A stretch of 64,000 bases of DNA from Protopterus annectens (GCF_019279795.1 NC_056726.1:1012803276-1012867275); one strand, 5' to 3'; counted from the stretch's first letter, positions 10,620 to 21,517 are shown. The notes: a model not told the origin generated them from the sequence alone. Program-made: numbers and translations.

Positions 10620-11840
10620 GCATTTGTGACTGGGTCAGTGGAGGGATGGTTTTAAATTTCTTTCAGCCTTTAGTCAGGGATATTATTAGGTTGGCATTTA
10701 AATAATCTGTTAATGTTATATAGTTATTGGGCTGTGGAGTACTAGTTTTGAGAGAGAGGGTGACAGTTTGGTGGTCAGATTATATTAAAGAGGGACTTAT
10801 TTTAGCAGGAGTACAGACACAGTAACATTTGTAAGGATGAGGTCAAACGAGTGGTGACCTGTGGTGAGAAGATGGAATATTTGATCTAGCTGGTTAGTAC
10901 ACCAGTGCACACCCTCTTAAAATAAATTAAACAGAATCATACTCCATTGAATCGTCTATATCTCAAATGGTACTTAGAGTTGTGCACACTACTGAGGGAT
11001 GCCTAGCTGGTTACAACACCAGTGCACACCCTCTTAAAATAAATTAAACAAAACATATTCCATTCAATCGTCTACATCACAAATGGTACTTAGAGTTGTG
11101 CACACTACTGAGGGATGCCTAGGTGGTTACTACGCCAGTGCACACCCTCTTAAAATAAATTAAACAGAAACATACTCCATTGAATCGTCTACATCACAAA
11201 TGGTACTTAGAGTTGTGCACACTACTGAGGGATGCCTAGGTGGTTACTACACCATGCACACCCTCTTAAAATAAATTAAACAAAACATATTCCATTCAAT
11301 TGTCTACATCACAAATGGTACTTAGAGTTGTGCACACTACTGAGGGATGCCTAGGTAGTTACTACACCAGTGCACCAGTGCACACCCTCTTAAAATAAAT
11401 TAAACAGAAACATATTCCATTGAATCGTCTACATCTCAAATGGTACTTAGAGTTGTGCACACTACTGAGGGATGCCCGTGGCACAGACAGAAACAGAGTG
11501 CTATATACGATTTCTAGTTAATGGGTGAGTGGTTAAACCCAACCAGGATTAGTATACTGGTTAGTAGGTATGAAAACCAGTCTGCAGAGGTAGTTATCAC
11601 GGTCATCAGGAGACACTGTGTGGCATATATAGCTGGAAATAATTTGATAATTGGCTTTATTCATATTTTTTAAAAAGAGTAGAAGTTTCAACTTGGTGTC
11701 ATGGGGGATTTGGCATGAAATGATGGGAGAGCAGATAAACATAGATACTCTCCCACCACCTCCAGCAGATCTGAACGAATGAGTGATACGCACAATACCA
11801 TGTATGGCGAGACTGCTATCAGTATGTCAAAACCACTTTT
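10620..11840 (-). pseudogene. LINE endonuclease fragment interrupted by a minisatellite
   Basis: Minus-strand frames give the middle of a LINE apurinic endonuclease at 11,793-11,533 (FRSAGGGGRVSMFICSPI, then ISSYICHTVSPDDRDNYLCR). The end of the same domain lies at 10,890-10,620 (LDQIFHLLTTGHHSFDLILT, then SDHQTVTLSLKTSTPQPNN). SDH is the conserved catalytic histidine motif. The missing middle, which should hold the G-D-F-N motif, is occupied by the tandem array at 10,893-11,477. The clade is CR1/L2-like. Stops and frame changes show a dead copy. Confidence 0.6.
10893..11477. repeat. minisatellite, about 117-bp unit, 5 copies
   Basis: Units begin near 10,902, 11,019, 11,135, 11,252 and 11,375, marked by CCAGTGCACACCCTCTTAAA. 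Each contains AAATAAATTAAACA, GAATCGTCTA, CAAATGGTACTTAGAGTTGT and CACTACTGAGGGATGCC. Copies differ by a few substitutions. The last carries an extra 8-bp CCAGTGCA duplication. No protein is evident. Confidence 0.95.
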
Positions 11841-12269
11841 CAATATCTACACGTGTATGTATGTGTTTTAATATCAGAAAGGCATGAAGATCAGACAATA
11901 GTTGACGTTAAGCAGTGCCATCTTGATGTAAGCTGGATTGTAATACACTAGGTTAGAATATTCAAGATATTGGTAGCAAAAAGCACTATAGGGCAGAAAA
12001 AATGTTATTTAATATATGGAGACACTGAGGGAAGAGAGAGAGGGAGATGCAGGCCATCCCTGGTGAAACAATCTGGCCTTTCATTCCTCACCTTCCATGC
12101 TGACACAGATTGTTTCCCCCTGGAATGACACACATTGGTTAGTTAGCCAACAGCTAAACCCAATTATTTTGTATTAGAAATGCGATATCATTCTCCCAGA
12201 TGGCAAGATACTACACAAGGCAAGTGTATTTCCCAGGTCAGACCCATCCTTGTAGAGCTCAGTCATATG
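11841..12269. other. no recognisable gene or repeat
   Basis: Unique-looking sequence with a short purine-rich patch (GAGAGAGAGGGAG near 12,033). No domain or repeat was recognised. Confidence 0.35.
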
Positions 12270-12475
12270 TCGCTGCTTGTCCGGCTATTAGTGTAGAGGA
12301 CTAAAGATCTGAGCTATCAGTGAGCTCTTTCCTTTGCCCATGGTACAAGGTTCGATTCCATCCACCTTCATTTACCTATTGCATAACTTAACCAGATAGT
12401 ACTCTTATGTCACTCCTGAAAAGGGACAATTCCCCCAGTGGGCTTACCCACTCAACAAATAGGTAAATAAATAAA
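12270..12475 (+). mobile_element. CORE-SINE-like element (MIR type), decayed
   Basis: A B-box-like GGTTCGATTCC lies at about 12,350. It is followed by TTCATTTACCTATTGCATAA and CTTAACCAGATAGTA, a shortened form of the CORE segment that is better preserved at 24,230-24,425. The end (CCTGAAAAGGGACAATTCCC, CAGTGGGCTTACCCACT and an AAATAAATAAAT tail) resembles the LINE tails at 18.9 and 40.5 kb. That parallels MIR, which carries an L2 tail. Confidence 0.6.
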
Positions 12476-12499
12476 TGTGCCATAAATTGTATCAGTGTA

Positions 12500-12500
12500 T

Positions 12501-12553
<53 letters not shown>
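12500..12553. repeat. (TAA)n microsatellite
   Basis: About 18 uninterrupted ATA/TAA triplets. The open frame on the opposite strand is only a tyrosine run produced by the repeat. Confidence 0.95.
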
Positions 12554-12555
<2 letters not shown>

Positions 12556-12734
12556 GAATGTGAATAAGAACGAGGCAGTCATTCCACTGCCTCAGGGTCA
12601 CTAGTATAAGTAGGCTGGCAAAAGAAAGGACAAAGCAAATTGTGAAATCATGTCAGCAGTGACCAGTAAGTAACTAGATAACTTACTAACTACTTAACTA
12701 GGTAAAGTAATACAAGCATAGTGAGAAGAAACCT

Positions 12735-12822
12735 TAATTTCAACAGTGAACGGACCTCTCAACGGCCCCTATTTTTAATTTCAGCAGTGATGGGACCTCT
12801 CAACGGCCCCTATTTTTGGATA
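12735..12822. repeat. 43-bp tandem duplication
   Basis: Two copies of a unit holding TTAATTTCA(A/G)CAGTGA and GGACCTCTCAACGGCCCC, then CTATTTTT. They differ at a few positions. Confidence 0.8.
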
Positions 12823-12949
12823 ACATTCCGATTTTCAGACACGATTTAGTATGTCCATGTTTTCGAAGGTTTGTCACTATTTTTCTTTTTAATGATTCTC
12901 GTTTTCAAATAAATTATTGAATGATAGATAACACATTCACAATGCAAAA

Positions 12950-13600
12950 TATCCACATAAGCATAATCGCAAAATCATGAATACATAAAAATATCCTTAA
13001 ATGTATAAATTGATACAGGAAGGGTAAACAATATCTTTTTAAAACAAAGTTCATGAAGAAGGAATAGTACCCAGATCTTAATATCTCCATTTTGCCCCCC
13101 ACTTTCCTAGACTCTTCCCCCCTTTATTCTCATCATCACAAGCAATTTAATAGTTTGCATAATATCCATCACTTCCACAATCTTAGTGGGAGACCTCAAC
13201 TTCCAATGTCTAGTTATTGTCTTTTTAGCCCCAAGAAGTATAAGGCTACAGAAATCTATATGGGGCCAATGCTTGTTGCCTGGTGGTCTCCAGCTTAGTA
13301 AAAACATTCCTTTGTTATTTGCACCTCCTTTCTCCAAATCCTTTCCACTAAGTCATTCAGTTCTTCCTTACATTCAAGTAGCTTATCACAAACCCAAAAA
13401 AATATATTCCCATGTGCTCATATCAGCTGTATCTCCAGCAAAAACCCTGACAACTCAGGAACATTCTAGATAGTCTTGAAGGAGTCTAAAAATATCTATG
13501 TGGCCACTTGCACCCCAAAATTCTAAAATGCCTAGAATTTGCTGCCTTTTTTATGGGTTTCACATATAGTAACTGGGATCACAACCATGACTTGTTCAGT
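12950..13600 (-). pseudogene. possible L1/Tx1-type LINE ORF2 C-terminus
   Basis: A minus-strand frame at 13,337-13,107 reads LILLGAKKTITRHWKLRSPT. This resembles the L1/Tx1 end motif in which an LLLA(K/R)-x-x-I-x-x-x-W-K-x-x-x-P segment follows a Cys/His zinc-knuckle-like region. Upstream minus-strand pieces (CWRY-, then EELNDLVERIW) are compatible but broken. This is similarity to a family pattern only. A profile search would decide it. Confidence 0.35.
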
Positions 13601-13796
13601 TCTTTCTCGCAGTTGTCTTTCATCCTATGTACAAGTCCTTTAAAATTAGCATGTCGAATCCTATAACCTCCTACTAATATTTTTTTGTTGCTGTTAGTGA
13701 GGATCTAACTTCATTTAGAAAGTAGATTAACTTAGGAGCTTTGTTCAGCCCCTGGCCTCTTCGTATATTCTCCTGCACAGTAGAAACTCTATAAAA

Positions 13797-13882
13797 GTCA
13801 GGTTTGAACTGTTTTGGCTACTTCTCAAAGGAGAATCCCGTCAGGTTTGAACTGTTTTGGCTACTTCTGAAAGGAGAATCCC
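13797..13882. repeat. 43-bp tandem duplication
   Basis: The unit GTCAGGTTTGAACTGTTTTG followed by GCTACTTCT(C/G)AAAGGAG and AATCCC occurs twice in a row with one or two differences. Confidence 0.9.
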
Positions 13883-14428
13883 ATCATTAGTTATCACTGG
13901 CTCACAGTAAAAAGGCTCCCTGCTCAATTCTAGCCAATTTGCATTCACTGTTAAATCCTCTCTGTGTGACACCTTTCAGAATGAGATGCCCATAGGGGTT
14001 ATTAACCATGCCCATTTCACCAGTCTCCTAGAGGTGAACATTTTCTCTATAGCCCTGACTGAATACTCACAGTATGTCCCTATTTTCATGATTTATTTAC
14101 CTCTTTAAACAATTTTATGAATCTCCCCAAATCACGTATGATTTTTGAAGCTGTCTAGTACTCAGAAAAGCACACTATGTGACCAACATTCTGGAGGTAA
14201 CAATAATTTGAAGACAGAGGACAGACATCTTGTATCTCACTTTTTCTGAAGCAAACATAAATGACCTTCTGTGGTAGAATTTTGCAACACAGTTTATTAA
14301 AGTCTACAGATTTTACATTGTCTCTTTTATAATGTGCTTGTATTTTCCATACTTTTTGTCACTCTGTGTTTCTTTATAATCTTATTTCTGTGCAATATCT
14401 GCTGATGCTAGAACAGCGTCCTGTACAG
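13883..14428. other. no recognisable gene or repeat
   Basis: AT-rich unique sequence with only short open frames. Nothing was recognised. Confidence 0.35.
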
Positions 14429-14429
14429 A

Positions 14430-14579
14430 AACAGCTGTGGAATTTTTGTGCAATAAATATTGTGTTTACTTAGACTAGTGCCAACAGAATCATGTGCAAT
14501 AAGTAACAGCTGTGAAATGTTTGTGCAATAAATATAATTTCCTTAGACTAGTGCCAACAGAATCATGTGCAATAAATAC
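14430..14579. repeat. 75-bp tandem duplication
   Basis: Two copies start AACAGCTGTG(G/A)AAT at 14,430 and 14,505. Both contain TTGTGCAATAAATAT and TTAGACTAGTGCCAACAGAA. The motif TGTGCAATAA recurs four times, giving an inner periodicity of roughly 37 bp. Confidence 0.85.
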
Positions 14580-14654
14580 TGTGTCTGTTTAGCTTAGTAA
14601 ATGTCTGTGATATGTAAAACATTAAATATTATTGTGCGCATGTGTATACCTACT

Positions 14655-14772
14655 TTGAAGGCTGGGAGCTGGGCTGGCAACTCAGCACTGTAAAACTCCA
14701 CTTCCAATCATGAGCGGACAGGTGATCCGCTGTGGCGACACCTAAAAGCCAAAAGAAGAAGAAGAAGGAATG
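14655..14772 (+). mobile_element. 5'-truncated V-SINE with RTE-type tail
   Basis: It reads GGCTGGGAGCTGGGCTGGCA, then CAGCACTGTAAAACTCCACT, then GCTGTGGCGACACCTAAAAG and an (AAG)n tail. This is the same 3' half as the full-length SINE at 60,354-60,700. The GCTGTGGCGAC block is shared with the 3' end of the RTE at 4,792-7,927. Confidence 0.85.
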
Positions 14773-15335
14773 TCTAAATGTAGTAATGTGAATTGGTGTA
14801 TATGTTAGATGTTTGCACATAGAACCTGGAGTAACGTAATTTTGTTCAGTTGCACTTGTTGTGGAGTCTGAATGACAATAATGTTTACTTTGACTTTCTG
14901 AGTAGCATCCCACATTCCTCCTGAAAGCAGGAAGAGTTATATGCTATTTGTTATTCAAATTTCAAGCTGATTAGATGTATAGACTTTAGCTGGATGTTCC
15001 TAGTTTCAGTGTCTGCAGATTGAAAGGCATGACAGTGATTTTCCACTGCAGTTGCAAGTAGCTAGGAATCAATGTCCAAATGGTGCTTCTCTCACCAAGA
15101 GCAAAATAGCAGTACTGCTGCTAAGAAGAAGTACAACGGCTCTATGGTGACTAGTATGAGCAGATGAGTTAAGACCTGAAGGAGCTTCTAAGGTCAAATT
15201 TACATTAGAGGTGCACAACTCAAGATGCACTAGGTTTAACATATTTTAAAAACATAACAGGGGCAGGGAGTGTAGGATGTGAAAATCCAAAATAGTCATA
15301 GAATAGTTTAGCTTGTAGATCTCACATTTTCAGTT
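14773..15335. other. no recognisable gene or repeat
   Basis: Unique-looking AT-rich sequence with no coding or repeat signal that I recognise. Confidence 0.35.
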
Positions 15336-15339
15336 TTAT

Positions 15340-15540
15340 ATGTCCTCCCCGTGGTCGAGTGGGCGTTTGAAAGACATGCGTTGAATGGGCATGCCTTCGT
15401 TGAAGGTTGGGCATTGGGCTGGCAAACTCAACACCATAAAAAAACAAAAAACAAAAAAAACAACTGCCAATCATTCGCAGACTGGAGTTCCGCTGTGGTG
15501 ACTCCTAACCGGGAAAAGCCGAAAGACAAACAAACAAACA
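15340..15540 (+). mobile_element. 5'-truncated V-SINE with RTE-type tail
   Basis: It starts in the V-SINE core (TCCTCCCCGTGGTCGAGTGG, AAAGACATGCGTTGAATGGG). It runs through GTTGGGCATTGGGCTGGCAA and an internal A-rich expansion at 15,438-15,463. It ends CGCTGTGGTGACTCCTAACC, GGGAAAAGCCGAAAG and an (ACAA)n tail. The core variant CGTGGTCGAGTGGC is shared with the SINE at 54,264-54,515, marking a subfamily. Confidence 0.85.
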
Positions 15541-15659
15541 TTGCTCTGCTTATCATTAATAAAAATGCTACTTCTCATCTCCCGTCACATTTCAGATGTA
15601 GTGTAACCTTAATTTAGCACCTTATAGGTACAGTGTTTATAGCTGTAATTATGCCTTTT

Positions 15660-15900
15660 TCTTACAAAGTAGTTGTATGTGGAATATTTTAAAACACAGT
15701 GCCTTTTATATCACAACATCCATAGTCTGGAACAAACTTCTCTTGTCAACTAGATCTGTGACTTTCTTAACAATGTTTAAGAACAGAGTTGACAAACATT
15801 TGCTTGGTTGAAATTTAGAGTAAATATAAAATGGCTGCAGACTCTTCAATGGCCGTTTTTGTCTGTGAGCCTGCTTATTAACGACTGACTATCATAGAAT
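15660..15900 (+). mobile_element. LINE ORF2 C-terminal remnant, CR1-like
   Basis: The translation near 15,722-15,812 reads SIVWNKLLLSTRSVTFLTMF and KNRVDKHLLG. This matches the W-N-x-L-P ... F-K-x-x-L-D-x-x-L pattern closing many CR1/L2 ORF2 proteins. It differs from the CR1 family at 9.97, 16.7 and 25.2 kb. Short and decayed. Confidence 0.5.
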
Positions 15901-16189
15901 CATAAAGAACTACAATTCAACTTATGCTGATTTACACCCTACCAGTACCCATCCTTATACTTTACCACCTTTTTGAGGGGCGCTAGGCCAGTGATGCCTG
16001 AGGTGATTTGGGGTATACCATCTGGTCATCCAGTTCTCATGTAAATGAATATAATGCATCACACTGCTTGATTTGTGGTGGGAGTGTATTTTAGATGTGT
16101 GGAGGGCACTAAGTAATGAAGCCCTTTCCCCACTGTGTTTTATTTATTTGCTGGTGAAGGCATAGATTCCTGGTTCTGGTATTTGTAGA

Positions 16190-16335
16190 ACCCAGGGGAG
16201 AGGGTTGCATAATGGTTAAGGTGTTTACCTTTGAAGCACAAGGTGCAGGGTTTGAGTCTCACATGGGATGATTGCCTAGGCTTAAAATGGCCCATGAGTG
16301 CAGTTAGTCTAGTACTAATCTATTAGATCTTAGAT
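16190..16335 (+). mobile_element. tRNA-derived SINE with CR1-like tail
   Basis: An A-box-like GGTTGCATAATGGTTAAGGT leads into GTTTACC. A B-box-like GGTTTGAGTCTC follows about 40 bp later. The 3' part (CCTAGGCTTAAAATGGCCCA, then GTTAGTCTAGTACTAATCTA) resembles the 3' UTR of the CR1 copies here (TAGGCTTACTTAGGCCCTTG, TAGCCTAGTACCTACCTATG). This suggests a SINE mobilised by CR1. Confidence 0.6.
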
Positions 16336-16719
16336 GATTACTGGGTCTCTAATGGCAGAGAAAGCAAGGCATGGATCACTCCTGATGGATCTACATGATA
16401 ATGGGACAGAATCTTCTGTCTTTTCTTGTAGCTTAGGGCTTTTAACCCAGTAAACTTCTTAATCTGCAACCTGTTGTGCCTTTCAGTTTGTTTTATATGT
16501 CTAGTGAGGTACAGCCCAAAGGGGGCATTTTATTTAGCAATTGACCAATGCAATGCTGAATATAAAGAAACGATGATCTCCTTAAATCTATATGATTGTC
16601 TTTTGGCAATTAACTGTGCTAAGCAGAAGGGCTTTCTTACTACTGTTGTTATATGAGGATTAAAGGAAAGGGAAATGTTACTGTAAGTTACAAGGCCCTT
16701 AACAACATTCGCATTTTGG
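16336..16719. other. no recognisable gene or repeat
   Basis: Unique-looking sequence. The short open frame at 16,474-16,656 shows no domain. Confidence 0.35.
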
Positions 16720-17712
16720 AATAGAGTATCTCTATGCAGTATCCTGGGGAGGGGTTGTCTACCAAGTTCGCAGATGACTGCAAACTAGGAGCCATAGTCG
16801 AGTCCCCAAATTATGTGGACATCTTACAGAAGGCCCTCACCGAGACAGATGCCTGGTGTCAGAGACATGGCCTCAAGCTCAATGCCAAAAAGTGCATTGT
16901 CATCCCCTTTGGTAAAAACTCTGTACCCATGAACTAACACATAGGCGGCAGTCTACTTAACGCCGAATGTGTGATAAGAGACCTTGGGACCCAGGTGGAC
17001 AGTAGTCTCTCCTTTGATAATCACATTGCCACAGTAGTCAGGAAATCCTTCTACATGGCACACCTCATCACAAAAGGTTTCTCATCCAGGAAAAAAGAGG
17101 TCATTGTTCCCCTCTACTCAGTACTCCTTAGACCCATTATAGAGTACAATGCCCCTTTTGGAATGTACCTCACAAGACATCTGCAGAAGCTGGAAAGGCC
17201 ACAGAAGTACCTCACAAAGAGGATTACTGGCCTCAAACAGATGCCCTACACTGACCGTCTCAAAAAACTCCAGCTTTAATCTGTAGCATATCGCCTACTC
17301 CAAGGTGATTTCTGCCTAACATATAAAGCTATGTCAAACCCAGAGCTGTTGGACATGCTACACCTAAATAAATCCCAATCCCTCCGAGCTACATACTCTA
17401 AGGACCTAAGCCTTGTCATCACAATAAACAGGACATGCTGGAGGGATGGATTCCTGTCCCAGAGACTTCCTATACTCTGGAACAAGCTACCCATCTATGT
17501 CAAGCAAAGTTCCTCATTAGCACTCTTCAAGAAAAATCTTGTTGAGTGGATGGGAAATAGAAAATACACCCCGGGGATCACTTCTGTGGCTCTGCTCGAC
17601 AGGGGCACAGGAAAATAACTTTCTTGGGTGGCGTAAGCCAGGGAACCTTGTTGGCTAGGCTTACTTAGGCCCTTGGGCCAATAGCCTAGTACCTACCTAT
17701 GAACCTATGAAA
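16720..17712 (+). mobile_element. CR1-type LINE, 5'-truncated within reverse transcriptase
   Basis: The copy starts at the catalytic box (STKFADDCKLGAIVESP, 16,757). It continues through HGLKLNAKKCIVIPFGK, IRDLGTQVDSSLSFDNHIA, LRPIIEYNAPFGMYLTRHL and MSNPELLDMLHLNKSQSLRA to LFKKNLVEWMGNRKYTPGI. The 3' UTR and ACCTATGAA repeats end at about 17,712. In-frame stops at 16,935-16,937 and 17,277-17,279, and a frame change before 17,331, break the protein. Apart from these breaks it aligns almost residue for residue with 27,130-27,990. Confidence 0.9.
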
Positions 17713-17744
17713 CTAAATGTAACAATATTGTACTTTTTAACATA

Positions 17745-18810
17745 TCAATTGAGCCCATTTTTATTACACTGGGTATTTAAGGGTATACGTTCTTGCTGAA
17801 GGGCTTGGGCATCTGAAGGAGGCTTGACAGTGACTCTTAGTTTATAGTCATCTGCAAACTTGGTTAGCCAGAGGTTTTGGTTCATGGTCTGGAGATCAGA
17901 AATGTAAATTGTGAACAAAAGAAACCACAGCAATGAGCCATGGGAGTCTTCACTGGTCACCTTTATACTCTCTGGGGGGGGGGGGGCACCTTCTACCCTC
18001 AGCCATGTGTGTTCTATCCTTTAGGTAATTTGTTATCCATCTTACCACACAGGGATCTGTTTGTAGTGCACTAAGCTTAAGAGCATGTGGGAGTCATGTG
18101 GAATTCATTGGCCAGGTCAAGGTATGCCTTGTGGACAGCATGTCCACTGTCAACAGCTTGTGTTACCCTTTTGAAGTTAACCAGATTCATTAGACAGGAT
18201 CTACCTCTCACAAACTCAAAGTGTTGCAGGTCTAGCCTGATGGTATCAGGTCATATATAATTTGTTCCATATCTTTAAAAATAAGATTTGTCAAGCTGAT
18301 GGACCTATAATTCCTGTGGTCAGTGCTTGAGCTACCCATGTGGAGTGGCAGTACTGCATCTGTGACCAAACCTGAGGGACAAAGCCAGTGGCTACACTCG
18401 GGTTAAAAGGTTTAAAGAGTGTCTCTGCCATGACTCATTTAGTGCTCTTTATTAAACAGATATTTATCTTGTCAGGTCCCATGGAGGAGGCAGTTTTGGT
18501 CTTGGAGAGCACATGTTGTTTAGTGTGGATGGGGGTGGGAGTCAGAGAGATTTAGGAATAAGTGGGCTGTGGATAGTCATCTCTTGGGAAAAATTTGCAA
18601 TTAATTTGTTTGCTAATATAGTGACAATGCCTACTGGATAAGCGCAGGAGGTGCTGTTATAAATAAGTTTAGAACACTGTTGGGTGTTATTTCTTAGTTT
18701 CCTAACACAGATAAAGAAGGATTTGTAATTATCTTTCACTTCAGATGCTAATCTAAGGTCCTGAAACTGCCCTGTAATCTTCCTGCACAAGCTTTAATTT
18801 TCACACTCTA
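17745..18810 (-). mobile_element. decayed CR1-type LINE on the minus strand
   Basis: Minus-strand frames give the pre-RT region at 18,790-18,542 (LASEVKDNYKSFFICVRKLR, then ANKLIANFSQ). The catalytic region lies at 17,960-17,745 (HGSLLWFLLFTIYISDLQTM, then LTKFADDYKLRVTV). Order and content match the CR1 at 25.2-28.1 kb. A run of about 12 G at 17,975-17,987 and many stops mark decay. It lies tail to tail with the plus-strand CR1 ending at 17,712. Confidence 0.75.
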
Positions 18811-18814
18811 CTCC

Positions 18815-19046
18815 CTTCTTCCATGAAGACACTGTTTTACAAATACTCCTTTTTAAACTATATCTGTTTATATGTGCATAATTATAATTTTATGTTATGT
18901 CACTGTTGCAGTTTATGTCCTTGATCTGGGTTGAACCTGAAAATTGTCCACTGGGAACAGTGTTCTACCGAGGTTACCAAATCAAATAAATAAATAAATG
19001 GGAACAGTGGTCTACCGAGGTTACCAAATCAAATAAATAAATAACA
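18815..19046 (+). mobile_element. LINE 3' UTR and tail with duplicated end
   Basis: Ends in TGAACCTGAAAATTGTCCAC, TGGGAACAGTGTTCTACCGA, GGTTACCAAATC and AAATAAATAAATAAA. The last about 48 bp are repeated once (18,952-18,998 and 18,999-19,045). The tail is the same type as at the end of the LINE at 38,930-40,612. Confidence 0.65.
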
Positions 19047-20284
19047 GTATTTATTTATTTTTTTAGTCAATTTCATACACTTCAATGATTTTTTTCTTTT
19101 ATCATAGAATTTATGTTGCGGATGATCAAGTTGGTTTGTTTTATGCATTTTATAAGTGGGCATAGTGATGCCACCAGCTGTAATCCCGGCCATTCTCTCT
19201 AAACATGGACTCAAGACTGCATGGTGATCTGTGCTGTCCAGTAGATAACATAATGAATAAAATGTTAAACCAACAGTGGCTGAGCCAAATGTGTTAGGCA
19301 TCATATCTCACATCTCCCCACAGCCCCCCAGCATATCTCAAAGACTACAGTGTTTAATAAGATCTGTGTATTGTAAATGTATAATAATGTTACATTTTAA
19401 AGCTGTGGAATGTAGTACTTCTCAGTGGAAGGGGGTAGTGTGGCCTGCTTGAGTCAGTGCTAATTCATTTTCTCTACTGAACAGTAGTTAGGAATTGCCA
19501 ATTTCTTTCCCCTTTTAAATGAGTTTTACCTTTTGAAGTGTCTCTGTCTTGCTCATAATAACAACATAGAGAAGTTTTTGCCCTACTGTTAATGAAAGCT
19601 ATAACTCTCAGTTTATCTCCATGGTTTGGGTCTAAAAGAAAGGACTTTGAGATGCTCTGGAAAAAGTAGTGGGACCCTTTACTTTGCGACACCAGCAACA
19701 CTTAGTTTTATATCCCTGTGCTAATGTTCCCTCAGACAGCTGAGCCTTAAAGTGTAATTACACATTCTTTCCACAGCACATACAATGGTCTACACACCTT
19801 TTACCTTCCTACACTTGCTTTTGTGGTTGAACAAATTAACCCCTTATATCATGATTCACCATCCTCTTCTCATCCTCACAATTTTAAGTGCCAAATCTCA
19901 AAACATACTAAAGTAAAATCATCTTAGAATGACATAGATTCTAGGCCCACATCTAAAGTAAAATCATCTTAGAATGACATAGATTCTAGGCCCAGATATG
20001 AAGCCTAAGTGATTGCTTCTGCTCTGTCACTTGATGTTCCTAATAGACTTTGGGTGCATATTCATCCTAACCCAGGACCTCACTCCCTCCCTTCATATCT
20101 TAAGTCCCACCTTTGTTTCCCCTACATCAGATAATAACATCTTAAGCTTCTTGTAAATGTTGGAATTGTCATCATTGAATGAGATCAGATGGACACTTGG
20201 CTCAATGTCGATCCCCCTGACTTTGTAGGTATAAATGAATCTTGGTTGACGTTAGCATTTTCTATGTATACATTCTGTGATGCA
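19047..20284. other. mostly unassigned; contains one 47-bp duplication
   Basis: No gene was recognised. A perfect-looking direct duplication (CTAAAGTAAAATCATCTTAG, AATGACATAGATTCTAGGCC) occupies 19,908-19,998. The minus-strand open frame at 19,304-19,029 (MAGITAGGITMPTYKMHKTN) matches nothing I know. Confidence 0.4.
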
Positions 20285-21175
20285 CTGTCATACCTGTCAA
20301 CTTCTGAGCACAAGAAATTTGGACAAACTCTAAAATAACAGAAGGATCAAGAGCCTGAAAATAGGGGCATATTTTAAGTACTGCGCTTGCAAACTTAGAA
20401 AGGTCATACCATTTTTTTATTGTTTGTTTGTTCATCATACAGCTAATTTGAGTCTTTGTGGTGTTTTGTTTACTTGATGGCTTCTTCAATGCAAAATACA
20501 TTTCCCAACCTACAGTAGTTGTTCCATTGGGTTTTATACTTCATGATACTCCCAGTGATTCGTTGCTTGACAATGGCAGAGGTTTAGTTGAAAAAATCAG
20601 ATTGGATAGAAACGAAGGTGGTAAGTCACCTAAGAGGCTGGTTTGTGCCACTGGGATACCCATTAGGAGCTATTCCTAAAAAAACTGTGAAAGAAGACAA
20701 GAGTAGCAACAATGCAGGTGGTTTTGGAGTAATAGATCAATTTTTAACTAGATTTTTAATGTGTCCAACCAATCCCTTTGGTGAAGAAGCCCCCAGTTAT
20801 TCTAATATTCACACAATGGGTTGGGAAAAAGAGTTTATTTTAAATTCTGTATTTGCAAAGAAAATTGTAATTTATAAACGTTTTATAGATCATTATAGAG
20901 AGCCTTTTTTATTGTTTGTTTGTTCTTTATACGGCTAATTTGGGCATCTGTGGCATTTTAAACTTAGAAAGTTGCTAGAATAACAGGATTTGTGTTAGCA
21001 TGCATTTTTCCGAAGATTATGAAGCCTGAAACTCATATTTATGCTATTATTTAGTGACTTCAATCCTCTTATTATTTAGTGATTTGTCATCAAACCTCAA
21101 ATTTTATGAGGTACAGACCAAAAATATGAGGCAACAATCTGGACATCCTGCAAAACTCTGGAGAGTTTAAAGGTA
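20285..21175 (-). mobile_element. inverted-repeat (MITE-like) element, copy 2, carrying a PLE insertion
   Basis: The outer parts (20,285-20,403 and 20,960-21,175) match the reverse complement of the element at 9,408-9,733. Shared blocks include AACAGGATTTGTGTTAGCAT, AAATATGAGGCAACAATCTG and CTGAAAATAGGGGCATATTT. The ends CATACCTGTCAACTT and (reverse) CATATACCTTTAAACT form imperfect terminal inverted repeats. The middle, 20,404-20,959, is a later insertion flanked by a 12-bp direct repeat. Confidence 0.6.
20404..20959 (+). pseudogene. Penelope-like element fragment: reverse-transcriptase remnant between short direct repeats
   Basis: The insertion is bracketed by AAACTTAGAAAG at 20,391-20,402 and 20,960-20,971, a likely target duplication. 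It begins and ends with about 54-bp direct repeats (TTATTGTTTGTTTGTTC and ATACAGCTAATTTG, near 20,413-20,466 and 20,906-20,958), possibly relics of PLE terminal repeats. The frame at 20,588-20,938 reads HTMGWEKEFILNSVFAKKIV and then YKRFIDHY, the PLE pattern ahead of the catalytic F-I-D-D box. The second catalytic Asp is His here. Only a short part of the protein remains. Confidence 0.55.
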
Positions 21176-21504
21176 TATGCATTGTGGATGTTACTGTGCT
21201 GTGTGCAGCATTGCTGCTTACTGTAAAGCACTTCTTGCAGTGATATTGTAAATTATATCAGGCTTAAAGGCTGTTGAATCATATATATAAATAAGTAATT
21301 AAAACAGTAAATGAACAAATAAACTGCTGTGATAAGTCCCCACTGCTAGAACTTTTTTTCCCTGAGTGTTTGGATAAGTTTTGCAGAGTACTGTAGGAAT
21401 GGAAAAAAACTGGTATCAAATTCTTCATACTGTGATTTGGCACTGTCACCTAGAGGCAAAACGTTGCACCATTTATTTTATTAACTTAATTTTTATTTTT
21501 ACAT
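21176..21504. other. no recognisable gene or repeat
   Basis: AT-rich unique sequence between the inverted-repeat element and the SINE at 21,518. Nothing was recognised. Confidence 0.35.
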
Positions 21505-21517
21505 TTGCTAATTGGGT

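Noticed and set aside
12388..12582. Poly-tyrosine protein
   Set aside because: It is a translation of the (TAA)n microsatellite.
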